Under the pieces are notes generated by a model, which saw nothing but the letters and a program-made list of their open reading frames with translations, made no database searches and was not told where the DNA came from. Source: Ideonella aquatica (GTDB lineage Bacteria; Pseudomonadota; Gammaproteobacteria; Burkholderiales; Burkholderiaceae_C). Taken from it: DNA of 64,000 nucleotides. The translations under genes and the position numbers were made by a program. This document shows, piece after piece, positions 1 to 10,200 of the stretch (position 1 is its first letter; each line of letters begins with the position of its first letter). The stretch lies in the NCBI RefSeq assembly GCF_018069755.1, contig NZ_JAGQDE010000019.1, forward strand, positions 1 to 64,000. The letters are read 5' to 3'.

Positions 1-65
1 TTCATGGCCATGGTGATCACCGTCAAAACCCCTGCCACTAAATGCAGCAGGGTAGGTCTCTCACC

Positions 66-111
66 CTGGTCAGTTTTGAATCGGCACTACGCAGCTTTGC
101 TGGTCAGTTTT
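66..111. repeat. Paired CTGGTCAGTTTT repeats, possible end of an insertion sequence
   Basis: CTGGTCAGTTTT occurs at 66-77 and again at 100-111, and both copies are followed by a TCGGC-like string. Short repeats of this style at an element terminus resemble the multiple end repeats of IS21-family elements; that family assignment is from memory of the style, not a match. The tniQ reading frame on the minus strand stops being tniQ-like about where the repeats begin, which fits an element lying to the left and cutting tniQ. No transposase gene is inside the window. Confidence 0.35.
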
Positions 112-368
112 CGGTCGGCGGCAACACGATCAAGACAAAGGTCGACGGCACTTCCCAGCGCCTGCCGTGTGTGTGTAGTGAGCTCTGCCAGGCGGCTTGG
201 AAAGTCATGTTCGCTGCCGGAACTTCGATGACCGAAGAGCGAGTGTGTCGTCGTTGCGAAGCTGCGGTTGCCTGAAAGGAAGTGATATCGACTGAGGAGA
301 CTGAAGAGGGTCTCGTCAGGAAGCCATTCTGGAAGGGGCATCGCCCCGCCGAAAGAATGCATGGTCAT
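87..368 (-). pseudogene. TniQ family protein, N-terminal fragment
   Basis: This 93-codon frame begins at an ATG (368) preceded by a strong AAGGAGG ribosome site about ten bases upstream. The first 70 residues look like the TniQ N terminus: a Leu/Pro-rich start, the LPDETLFSLLSRYH block (Leu-Pro-Asp-Glu then a Ser-Leu-Leu-x-Arg-Tyr helix), a Ser-Gly-Asn turn and a FPSRLAELTTHT-like helix. TniQ/TnsD proteins select targets in Tn7-like and Tn5053/Tn402-like transposition and usually have several hundred residues. This copy ends at about residue 93 inside the putative IS end, so it lacks the zinc-binding and C-terminal parts and is almost certainly non-functional. It marks a remnant of a TniABQ-type or Tn7-like element. 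Confidence 0.6.
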
Positions 369-624
369 CGCGCACCGTCCTCCTTCAACTTGGATGATGT
401 ACCGTGGCCTGGACCCCGGGCCGGAAATGCTCCGGCGCGCGGCGGTCGCGAGTCGAATCCGCATCAAAGAGGCAACGGGCGCAGACAATGCGGGCTGCCG
501 ACAGATACGTCCTGGATTGGCGGAACCTTGACGTTGAAATGGTCCTGTGCTCAGGCCACTCGCGGTATCGAGTCCGACTGGCTCAGGGCATTTGATACTC
601 CCAATTCAGCGAGGAGGCGCAAAG
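369..624. other. Divergent intergenic region upstream of tniQ remnant and HEPN gene
   Basis: This 256-base stretch separates the minus-strand tniQ fragment from the plus-strand HEPN gene. It holds the tniQ ribosome site (379-385) and the GAGGAGG site of the HEPN gene (611-617). I see no convincing gene or inverted repeat in it; promoters for both genes presumably lie here. Confidence 0.4.
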
Positions 625-2196
625 GTGACCCTTGAAGACTTGCTGGCCCTCCAAACATTGGACGGGCTTGAACCTGCGAAAGCTCTGCGTGTCATTGGCA
701 CGTTGGTAGACCACGCGCTCGACACCCGTGATCTGGAGTTGAACTCTCGAGTGCTGCACTGGGCTGCGAAGCTCGAGCCCAGGCTTACAGATGACACCGA
801 GCGCGTGCTGCTGGACTACTACTGGGCGAATGCTTGGGCCAACGTCGACGCGGATGCCCGCCAAGACCGTACGCAGGCCTGGGTTTGGGATCAGGAGCCC
901 GCGCAGCGTCAGCTTCTATTGCTGCGTCGGGCGCTGACCCGGCCAACCTTCCCCAAGGTGCCCGACCTGTTGCAGTGCCAGATCCTGACAAACCTCGGCA
1001 ACCAACTGAGCTACCTCGGGCGATTCATTGAAGCACGGGAGTTTTGGTCGCGAGCGCTTGATGCGATGCCCGACTTCTGGATGGCGAGGTTCAACCGGGG
1101 CTTCGGGCTGATCACCTACGCGAGGCATCTGTACGACATGGGGCATCGAGCTGTGCTTGCACTGGCTGCTCACACGGACATGGTGAATGCGGTGAGCAGC
1201 TTGGATGCGCATGCCGAGTACGGTGACGTCAGGTTGCGGGCCGAATTCGTGGCTTATGCCCAGAGCATCGCTGCGAGGGTGGACCTTGAGGCGGTCTCGG
1301 CCGAATACAACCCTGATGGGTTCTCTTTGGGAGAGGACGCGCGAGAGCAAGGCTACCGGAAGTGGTGCCTGCAGGAATGCCTCTTCTTGAACCCGCTGAA
1401 TGATGCTGGACCAAACTCGATCGCTGCCCGCGATGTGATGCAGTTGCCAACGTTCTGCACGTTGGCCGACGAGCGGCCCGTGGTGCTGGGCCTCTTCAAC
1501 CAATTGAAGCAAGAGTTCGTTTCTGCGCGCTGGATGTACTACGAAGGTGTCACCTCCGAGGGCTTGCACTTCTCGGATCGAGATGTGGCCCTATACAACA
1601 CGCTTGACTACCCGGCGCTGGGCCTGGCCGCAGAAAAGGTGAAGCTGGCCTTCCGGATGAGCTACTCGCTCTTCGACAAGATTGCTTTCTTCCTGAACCA
1701 TTACATGAAGCTCGGCATCGCGGAGACACAGGTGTCCTTCAGGCATGTCTGGCGCGACAAGAAGACCAAGCTGCTGCGGCCCGCCTTCGCCGACACGGAG
1801 AATCTGGCGTTTCGGGCGCTGTACTGGCTGAGCAGAGACTTCTACGACGAGGATATCAAGGACAGCATGGAGCCCGAGGCTCGGGCCTGTCATGACCTGC
1901 GCAACCATCTAGAGCACAAGTACCTCAAGCTTCACCTGATGGCGTTGCCAGAGCCGGAGACCACGCCCAGTCCCTTTGACCTGTTCAAGGACGACCTCGC
2001 TCATTCGTTGACGGTGGCAGATCTTGAGCGACGCAGCCTGCGCATGCTGAAGCTGGCCAGGGCAGCGCTGATCTACCTTCTCCTCGGGATGCATACCGAA
2101 GAGGAACGTCGCCGCGCTGCGTCGGGTTCGGACGGCCTGGCTGCCACCATGCCGATCCACATGGCGGACGACCTCTACAAGCAACGCTTGGGATAA
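625..2196 (+). CDS. TPR-like protein with C-terminal LA2681-type HEPN domain
   Basis: The start is GTG 625, chosen because GAGGAGG sits eight bases upstream; an in-frame ATG at 547 has no ribosome site. The product has 523 residues. Roughly residues 1-280 are helical and resemble tetratricopeptide repeats (an LxxLGNQLSYLGRFIEAREFW-like block). The C-terminal part carries a helical domain with the motif R426-N-H-L-E-H431, the RxxxxH signature of HEPN ribonuclease domains, within a Cys-His-Asp-Leu-Arg-Asn-His context typical of the LA2681-like HEPN family. Such proteins are usually uncharacterised and often occur in defence or mobile islands; RNA cleavage is a family-based inference. No signal peptide or membrane segment is seen. 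Its neighbours are a tniQ remnant and a second RxxxxH protein, suggesting cargo of a mobile element. Confidence 0.7.
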   Translation: MTLEDLLALQTLDGLEPAKALRVIGTLVDHALDTRDLELNSRVLHWAAKLEPRLTDDTERVLLDYYWANAWANVDADARQDRTQAWVWDQEPAQRQLLLLRRALTRPTFPKVPDLLQCQILTNLGNQLSYLGRFIEAREFWSRALDAMPDFWMARFNRGFGLITYARHLYDMGHRAVLALAAHTDMVNAVSSLDAHAEYGDVRLRAEFVAYAQSIAARVDLEAVSAEYNPDGFSLGEDAREQGYRKWCLQECLFLNPLNDAGPNSIAARDVMQLPTFCTLADERPVVLGLFNQLKQEFVSARWMYYEGVTSEGLHFSDRDVALYNTLDYPALGLAAEKVKLAFRMSYSLFDKIAFFLNHYMKLGIAETQVSFRHVWRDKKTKLLRPAFADTENLAFRALYWLSRDFYDEDIKDSMEPEARACHDLRNHLEHKYLKLHLMALPEPETTPSPFDLFKDDLAHSLTVADLERRSLRMLKLARAALIYLLLGMHTEEERRRAASGSDGLAATMPIHMADDLYKQRLG

Positions 2197-2212
2197 CCAC
2201 GACCCGCACGCT

Positions 2213-2230
2213 CGCTGACGGTTGTCAGCG
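2213..2230 (+). terminator. Hairpin after the first HEPN gene
   Basis: CGCTGAC (2213-2219) and GTCAGCG (2224-2230) form a perfect seven-base-pair stem with a GGTT loop, 16 bases after the stop codon. There is no T-run after it, so intrinsic termination is possible but unproven. Confidence 0.4.
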
Positions 2231-2695
2231 CGACGGGCCGAAGCAGATTTCTGTATCCGGCATCGGCAACAAGCGCTCCCAAAATCGTAGTATGCGTACC
2301 TCAAGCTCGAACAACGCAATTCTTCCAGCGAATCAGGCCTGCGGGGTCGGAACCTTCGCCCTTTCCGGCCTCGAAGCGGAGGCCTCGATCCAAGGGGCCG
2401 CGACTGTGTATTGTCAAGTGAACAGCGCTCGACCAGATCGGGGTCGGCACGTGAGGCGATGGCTATTGCGCCAGGGCTATCAAGTTCTCCGGCGCCGTAG
2501 CGGCAACGTTCCGGAGCCGTATCGTTCATCGCCTGACGAGGACTTCACCTTGACGTACCCCGGCGTGGTGTACTCCGCCAAGTGCCTCGCGGCGTCGCTT
2601 CCATGAAGGGCTTGCTTGCTGTGATCGCGAGTCTGATCCAATCAGCACGGCGTTGGATTTACGACATCCATTCGCGGAGCCACGGGGAACAGTCA
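2231..2695. other. Gene-free stretch between the two HEPN-type genes
   Basis: About 465 bases with no gene I can support. Short open frames exist on both strands but have neither a ribosome site nor a recognisable product. The end of the stretch carries GGGGAA (2684-2689), the ribosome site of the next gene. The gap may hold the promoter of that gene. Confidence 0.35.
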
Positions 2696-3913
2696 ATGTC
2701 GTCGAACACGAAGCAACCTGCCAAAAATGATTCCGCGGCGCCCCCACCTGCAGAGCCCACGGAAGATCACCTTCCGATCATCGACAACTGGCTTCGATTC
2801 GACCGTGGCGCCACTTTTTCGACGCTCGAGTTCCCTCTGTACACGGATGTCTCCTTTACTGGCGACATGCAACAGAGCGGGCCATACATATTCCTCAACC
2901 TAATTGCACGCGAAGAACGGCCGGGAACCGTTCGGCCCGCTATGGTCCTACGGTACGCCGAGGCACGTGAAGGAAAGCGACCAACCTTCCCGAAGAAGTC
3001 GAACACGGACCTCTATCACGGTGGGACGCTCGTTGACGAAGTGGCGGCGCTGGCAGCCCTACTTCTCGGAGCGAGATGTGCCTCGGGCGGACTCTCACGC
3101 GCTTTCGGCGGAGGTCTCACAAACGATCCAATGGGTCGCCCCATCGGCTGGGAACAGGTTCCGATACCGGGGTCGATCAGATTCTCGCGAGACTCGGCGA
3201 TCGTTCCCTCAGCGCTCGGCTTCCGAAAGATGGCCCTATTGGCTGGTCTCGACGGTCTTCCGCAGCTCTCCAAGAAGCAGTCAGTGTCGCTGATCCGGTC
3301 TGCCAACCTGTTCAATGACGCGTTGTGGCTATGCGAGCAGGAGCCGCACCTATCATGGCTGATGCTGGTCTCTGCGTTAGAGGGCGCTGCGGTTTGTTGG
3401 CAACAGGAAAAGGGATCACCTGTCGAACGCTTGCGAATATCCAAGCCTGACTTCTCTGCAGCGATTGAGGAGCAGTTCGGGGCCGATTTGCTTGCAAGGG
3501 TCGCGGCCGAGTTTTCTGACTCGCTTGGTGTGACAAAGAAGTTTGTCGACTTTTGCTTGGCACACCTTCCACCTGCGCCAGAACCTCGCCCTCGCGAGGC
3601 CTTCCAGATCGACTGGACCCCGGAATTCTGGCAGCGCGCTCTCAGACAAATCTATCAGTACAGATCAAAGGCACTGCACGAAGGTATTCCCTTCCCGGCT
3701 CCGTTGTCGGAGCCACCGATGCTCTTCGAGGGAGACTCTGCGCACAGTGAACGAGGAACTCTTGGCCTGTCGACGAACACACTCGGCGGCAGTTGGATCG
3801 CGAAGGATCTTCCGGTGAACATGAACGTGTTCGTTCAATTCACGCGCAGCGTGTTACTCAACTGGTTGAGCAAGCTTGCGGACCCTGCCGCCATGGCTGC
3901 AGAAGTAGAGTAG
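2696..3913 (+). CDS. Hypothetical protein with HEPN-like RxxxxH motif
   Basis: ATG 2696 is preferred because GGGGAA lies seven bases upstream, giving 405 residues; in-frame starts at 2582 and 2603 lack a site. The N-terminal 20 residues are Pro/Ala-rich and probably disordered. The middle is a globular domain I do not recognise. Near residue 322 the sequence reads Tyr-R323-S-K-A-L-H328-Glu-Gly, the arrangement seen in ApeA-like and related HEPN domains where a 'RSKxxH(E/G)G' helix carries the catalytic pair. The C terminus is helical with an Asn-Trp-Leu segment. I infer a HEPN-type domain and cannot name a function. Codon use and base composition are less G+C-rich than the genes to the right, fitting horizontal acquisition with its neighbour. 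Confidence 0.55.
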   Translation: MSSNTKQPAKNDSAAPPPAEPTEDHLPIIDNWLRFDRGATFSTLEFPLYTDVSFTGDMQQSGPYIFLNLIAREERPGTVRPAMVLRYAEAREGKRPTFPKKSNTDLYHGGTLVDEVAALAALLLGARCASGGLSRAFGGGLTNDPMGRPIGWEQVPIPGSIRFSRDSAIVPSALGFRKMALLAGLDGLPQLSKKQSVSLIRSANLFNDALWLCEQEPHLSWLMLVSALEGAAVCWQQEKGSPVERLRISKPDFSAAIEEQFGADLLARVAAEFSDSLGVTKKFVDFCLAHLPPAPEPRPREAFQIDWTPEFWQRALRQIYQYRSKALHEGIPFPAPLSEPPMLFEGDSAHSERGTLGLSTNTLGGSWIAKDLPVNMNVFVQFTRSVLLNWLSKLADPAAMAAEVE

Positions 3914-4276
3914 GAACGACCTTCACCATATCCCGAGTGTCAGGATGTCGATGCGAGGCAGCCTGCTCAGGGCAACGCCTGATCACCCCTGAAGCGCATG
4001 AAGCATGGGCGCTGCAGAGCTGTCTCAGACTCCACTGCGCGATGCTCGCTCAGCGTATCGACGCGGTCGTCGTTGTCTCAGACATCGGGCTCGCGCGCGC
4101 ACTTCGGCGAGCTTGGATTCACAGGCGAGGCTGTCTCAGACTCTTTTGTCCAAGAACACCAAGCCCACCCGGGCGCCCCCGCCACCTGCCAGATCCGTCA
4201 CACTTTGCTGCCCCGCCCCCCCGCCGCCCCCTCAAGGGCCGCCGCGCCTTGACGACACCGATGGCAGTGACCAGAG
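3914..4276. other. Non-coding boundary between the accessory island and the adhesin gene
   Basis: This 363-base gap contains the three TGTCTCAGAC repeats (listed separately) and, from about 4190, a C-rich tract with seven C in a row at 4216-4222. Base composition rises to the local high-G+C level after about 4140, which is where I would place the right edge of the island. The last 130 bases must hold the adhesin promoter, but I see no clear -35/-10 pair. Confidence 0.45.
4021..4141. repeat. Three direct copies of TGTCTCAGAC
   Basis: TGTCTCAGAC occurs at 4021-4030, 4074-4083 and 4132-4141, spaced 53 and 58 bases apart. Each copy contains the near-palindrome GTCT-C-AGAC. Spaced direct repeats of this size are what one sees at the ends of Tn7/Tn5053-type elements as transposase-binding sites, and the tniQ remnant at the left of the same region supports that reading. 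They could also be regulator sites upstream of the adhesin. Confidence 0.5.
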
Positions 4277-7200
4277 GTGACAGCCGTTGCCTCGGTCGAT
4301 CCATCAGATCGGAGTGGTGCGGTGGCTCAGCGTGGACGTCAACAGTTGGCAGTGAAGGTGCGGGCGCCTGGCGACAGGCGCCTGAGTGTCATGACCCTGG
4401 CCGCCTTGATGGCGTTGGGGGGCTGGCCGCCGATCGCGCAGGCGCAGGTGCTGCCGTCCGGTGGCAGCGTGGTGCGCGGCCAGGCCCGCATCGGCACGCC
4501 CAGCGGCCAGTCGCTGACGATCCAGCAGGGCTCGGCGCGGGCGGTGATCGACTGGTCGCGCTTCGACATCGGTGCGGGCGCGCAGGTCAACGTCGTCCAG
4601 CCGGGCAGCGGCGCGGCGCTGCTCAATCGGGTGAGCTCTCAGGCGCCCAGCACGCTGGCTGGACAGCTCACGGCCAACGGTCAGGTGTTCCTGGTCAATC
4701 CCAACGGCATTGCCATCACGCCCACCGGCACCGTGCAGGTGGGCGGCGGCTTCGTGGCGTCGACGCTGGACATTGGCAATGACGACTTCATGGCCGGCCG
4801 GCTGCAGTTTGCCGGCGACACCGGCGTGGTCACCCACGCCGGTCGCATCGACACTGGCGACGGCGGCTTTGCCGTGCTGCTGGGTCAGCGCGTGGACAAC
4901 AGTGGCAGCTTGGTGGTGCCGCTCGGGCGGGTCGGGCTGGGCGCCGGACGGCGCGTCACACTCGACCTGCAGGGCGATGGCTTTCTGCAGGTCGGCCTGC
5001 CGGCCAATCCGCTGAGCGACGACCCGGTGGTGAACCACCGCGGGCGGATCCAGGCCGATGGGGGCCGGGTGCAGATCTCGGTCGCGTCGGCGCGCCAGGC
5101 GGTGCGCCAGGTGGTCAACCTGTCGGGCGTGGTGGAGGCGCGCAGCGTCTCGGGCCGCTCGGGGGCCATTGTGCTGGGCGGTGGCGATGCGGTGGTGGCC
5201 GTCAGTGGCCGACTCGATACCAGCAGTTCCCAAGGCCAGGGCGGCCAGATCACTGTCACCGGCGGCGACATCACGCTGCAGGGCGCCACGCTGGACGCCT
5301 CGGGCGCCAGCGGTGGCGGCAGCATCCGCATTGGCGGTGATTGGCATGGCGGCGGCACGCTGCAGCGGGCGCAGAGCACCACGCTGGACGCCACCACCAC
5401 CCTGAAGGCCGACGCCACCGCCAGCGGCGATGGTGGCGACGTGGTGGTCTGGGCCGATGGTCGCACCGCCTTTGCCGGGCGCATCAGCGCGCGCGGCGCC
5501 GGCGCCACGGGCAACGGTGGCGAGGCCGAGGTCTCCGGTCGCACGCAGCTCAGCTACACCGGCCAGACCGATCTGCGCGCGGCCGAACACACCCGCAGCG
5601 GCCGCACCGGCCACCTGCTGCTCGACCCCTACGACGTCACCATCTCGTCGGCCGCAGACACCGGTGCCGGCTTCAGCGCTGGCGCCGATGACACGGTCAT
5701 CAACACCACCACGCTGCAGAACGCGCTGGCCACGGCCAGCGTCACCGTCAGCACCGGCAGCGGCGGCACGCAAAGCGGCCAGATCACTGTGGCCAGTCCG
5801 CTGAGCTGGAGCGCCAACACCACGCTGACGCTGGACGCCGCCGCTGGCGTGGCGGTGAATGCCGGCATCACCCACTCTGGGGCCGGCAGCGGGCTGGTCC
5901 TGCAGGCCGCGGGCAGCGCCGGCATCACCGGCTCGGGCGCGCTGGCCAATGGCGGCACACTCAGCTTCAACCAGAACCATGCGGGTGCCAACAGCACCTA
6001 CGCCGGCGACATCACGGGCACGGGCAGCGTGAGCAAGGCGGGGGCGGGTGCGCTCAGTCTGGGGGGCAGCAACAGCTACAGCGGCACCACCAGCGTTCAG
6101 GCCGGGACATTGCAGCTCACCGGATCGGGCAGCCTGGGCACGGGCAGCATCGGCATCGGTTCAGGTGCCACGCTGCTGTTCAACACCAGCGCCTACAACA
6201 ACAGCGGCGCACTGCTGTCAAACAGCATCTCGGGCGCCGGCACGCTGCAGATCGCTGGCGCCGCCGCGACCCAGCTCGTGCGCCTCTCTGGCGACCTCTC
6301 CGGGCTGACGGGTGCTTTCCAGGTCGATGTCGGCGCGCGCGCCAATCTGCATGGATCGAGCCTGGGCAGCGCCTCGGCCAACTTTGTCGTCGACGGCCTG
6401 CTGGCCACGTTGACGACGGGCGCCACTTACCAGTTTGGCTCCTTGGCCGGCTCAGGCACGGTCAGCCAAGGCGGCGGCACGACCAACACGGTGCTGGAGA
6501 TCGGTGCCAACGGCCAGTCCACGACGTTCTCCGGCAACATCGGCAACTGCTGCGACTCCACCTCGTTGACGAAGCTGGGCACGGGCACCTGGTCGCTCAC
6601 AGGCACCATGACCTACACCGGCACCACCACCATCAGCGCCGGCACCTTGCAGGTGGGCGCCGGTGGCACCTCCGGCGCCCTGAACAGCAGCAACATCATC
6701 AACAACGCCGCCCTGGTCTACAAGCGCTCGGACGCCATCTCGATCGGCAATGCGATCTCCGGCAGCGGCAGCCTGACGCAGTCGGGCAGCGGCACGCTCA
6801 CGTTGACGGGCAGCAACAGCTACAGCGGCAGCACCACGATTGCCGCCGGCACGCTGCAGGTCGGTGCGGGCAGCACCACCGGCACGCTGGGCACCGGGGC
6901 GGTGACCAACAACGGCACGCTGAGCGTCAACCGCTCGAACGCGCTGACGGTGGCCAATGCGATCAGCGGCACGGGGGCGCTGACCAAGTCCGGCGCCGGC
7001 ACGCTGACACTGACGGGCGCCAACAGCTACAGCGGTGGCAGCACGCTCAGCGCCGGCACCGTCGTCCTGGGCAGTGGCACCGGTACGCTGGGCTCGGGCA
7101 CGATCACGCTGGCGGGCGGCAACCTGGCACTCAACCCGGGCTCGACCAGCGCCACCTACACCTACGCCAACCCGATCCATGTCACCGCCAACGGCACCAT

Positions 7201-10200
7201 CGCCAGCGACGATGGGGTGAGCGTGCTGTCCGGCGCGGTGAGCATCGCCTCGGGCACCACGCTGAAGATCGGCACGGCCGGCTGGGCCGGCAAGACGCTG
7301 ACCTTGTCCGGCGACGTGTCCGGCGCAGGCGCGCTGACCATCCAGGGCAACGGGCTGACGGCCGATGGCTACGCCACCTCGACCAATGGCGTGGTCACGC
7401 TGAGCGGGACGAACGGCTACAGCGGGGCGACCGCGGTGACCTCGGGCACCTTGAAGGCGGGCTCGACCGGCGCCTTCAGTGCCGCCTCGGCGGTCACCAC
7501 CTCCAGCGGCGTGGTGCTGGATCTGGCGGGCTACGCCAACAGCATGGGCTCGCTGAGCGGCTGGGGCACGCTCACCAACAATGGCGCGGCGGCGGCGACG
7601 CTGACGATGGGCGGCAACAACGCCAGCACCACCTTCGCGGGCGTGATGCAGGATGGTAGCGCCGCGTTCGCGCTGACCAAGACCGGCAGCGGCACGCTGG
7701 CGCTGTCGGGCACCAACACCTTCACCGGTCTGACCACGATCAGTGCCGGCACGCTGCAGTTGGGGGATGGCGGCTCGTTCGGCAAGCTGGGCACCGGCCA
7801 GGTGCTGAACAACGGTGTGCTGGCCTTCAACCGCACGGTGTCGTTGACCGTGCCCAATGCGATCAGCGGCACCGGCAGTCTGACCAAGGCCACCAGCAAC
7901 ACGATCACCCTGACCGGCGCCAACAGCTACAGCGGCACCACCACGGTCAGCGCCGGTACCTTGCAGGTGGGTGCGGGCGGCACCAGCGGCACGCTGGGCA
8001 CCGGTGCCGTCACGGTGGACGGCACGCTGGCCTTCAGTCGCTCTGATGCACTGAGCGTGAGCAGCCACATCGGCGGCAGCGGCGCCCTGACCAAGGCGGG
8101 CGCCGGCACGCTGACGCTGACCGGCACCAACACCTACAGTGGCACCACCACGATCAGCGCCGGCACGCTGCAGGTGGGCGCAGGCGGCACCAGCGGCACG
8201 CTGGGCAGCGGCAGCGTGACCAACAGCGGCACGCTGGTGTTCAACCGCTCGGACGCACTGACGGTGGCCGCTGCGATCAGCGGCACCGGCGCGCTGACCC
8301 AGGCCGGCAGCGGCACGCTGTCGCTGTCGGGCGCCAGCACTTATTCCGGGGCCACGACCATCAACCAGGGGGCGCTGAAGATCATCGGCTCGGGCTGGCT
8401 GGGCGCAGGCACCTACAGCGGGCTGGCGGTGGCCAGCGGCAGCAGCTTCGAGTACAGCTCGAGCGCCACGCAAACCCTGTCGTCGATCAGCGGCGCCGGC
8501 ACCGTGACCCACAGCGGCGGCGGCACGCTGACGCTGTCGGGCACGCCCAGCTTCACCGGCATCTACAACCTCAACGGCCCCACGACGCTGAGCGGGGCCG
8601 GCAACCTGGCCAAGTCCGGTCTGGGCTATGCGTCGGCCGTCAACATCGGCGGCTATGTCACGCTGGCGGGCGGCAACAACAGCTTCCTGGGCTACCAGGG
8701 CGGCGCCTCGGCCACCACGGTGGTCACGCTGAATGCGGGCGGCACGCTCTACAACCCGGGCGCGACGATGCACCTGACCAACGGCATCACCTTCAATGGC
8801 GGCACGCTGGCCAGCGGAGCGGCCAACAGCACCTTCGCCGCCTACGGCAGCTACACCTTTGACAACGCGGTGTATGTCACGGCCAACTCCACCGCGTCGG
8901 CGCTGAGCCTGGCACTCAACAGCGGCAGCGCGGTGGACATGGTGGTGTCGCCCGGCGCCACGCTGACGGTCAGCGGCACGATCGACCGCCCCACCTTTGG
9001 TGGCGGCGCCGACCTGCGCCTGCAGGGCGGCGGCACGCTGGTGCTGCAGCAGGCCAACAGCTTCACCGGCATGACCTGGGTGGACGCTGGCACGCTGAGA
9101 CTGGGCCACGCCGGTGCGCTGGCTGCCAGCAGTGCCGTGACGGTGAACGGCACGCTGGACCTGAGCGGTCACGCCGCGGCGGTGAGCTCACTGGCGGGCT
9201 CCGGCACCGTGACCAACAGCGCCGCCAGCGCCGCCACCCTGACGGCGGGCAGCAGTGGCGCCTCCACCACCTTCTCGGGCGTGATCCAGGATGGCAGCGG
9301 CAGCGTGGCGCTGACCAAGGCCGGCAGCGGCACGCTCACCCTCAGTGGTGCCCTCAGCCACAGCGGCGCCACCACGGTGGACGGCGGCACGCTGGCGCTC
9401 AGCGGCAGCTGGGACCGCCATGGCGCCACGGCGACGGTGGCGGTGGCCTCGGGCGCCACGCTCAGCGGCGCAGGCACGCTCAGCGCCAGCACGCTGCAGG
9501 TGAGCGGCGCCGGCACCATCGACCTCAGCGGCAGCAACGTGGTCGACCAACTGAGCACCAGCGGCACGGTGGGCGCGCTCAGCTTCAGCAACGCGGCCAG
9601 CCTGAGCGTGGGGGCGATCAACAGCACCGGGCCGATCACGCTGAGCACCACCGGGGCCAGCGCCGACCTGACCCTCGGCCAGTCCCTGCACTCGGACGCC
9701 AGCGGCGACGCGGTGGTGCTGGCGGCCGGCGGCCGCTTCATCAACCAGGCCGGCGCCAGCGCCCTCACCACCGGCACCGGCGGCCGCTTCCTGGTGTATT
9801 CGAACGACTGGGAGGCCGACACCGTGGGCGGCCTCAGCGCCGGCCATCTGTACAACCGCAGCTACGCCAACGATGCACCGGGCACGATCACGCAGGCGGG
9901 CTCGCAGTTCATCTACCGCCGGCAGCCGCTGCTGACGGTGACGGCCCTGGATGCATCGCGGGTCTATGGCGATGCCAACCCGGCGTTCTCGATCTCGGTG
10001 AGCGGCGTGGTCAATGGCGATAACGTCGCGGCGGCCTATGCTGGGCAGGCAGCGGTATCGACCTTGGCCGACGCAGGCGTCGGCGTGGGCAGCTACGCCA
10101 TCACGCCCGGCGCGGGCACGCTGGCCAGCAGTCTGGGCTACGGCTTCAGCTATGTGCCGGGCACGCTCAGCGTCACGCCACGGGCTCTCACGGTCAGTGC

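Noticed and set aside
2292-2606. Possible 104-codon gene between the two HEPN-type genes
   Set aside because: No ribosome site, no recognisable domain, and codon use does not stand out.
4216-4222. C7 tract upstream of the adhesin as a phase-variation switch
   Set aside because: Only seven C in a C-rich context, outside the coding frame and about 55 bases from the start; too weak to claim.
6000-9420. Regularly repeated DNA that could be read as a CRISPR-like or minisatellite array
   Set aside because: The repeats keep codon frame, vary like protein repeats and encode known beta-strand units; there are no constant repeats with unique spacers and no cas genes.
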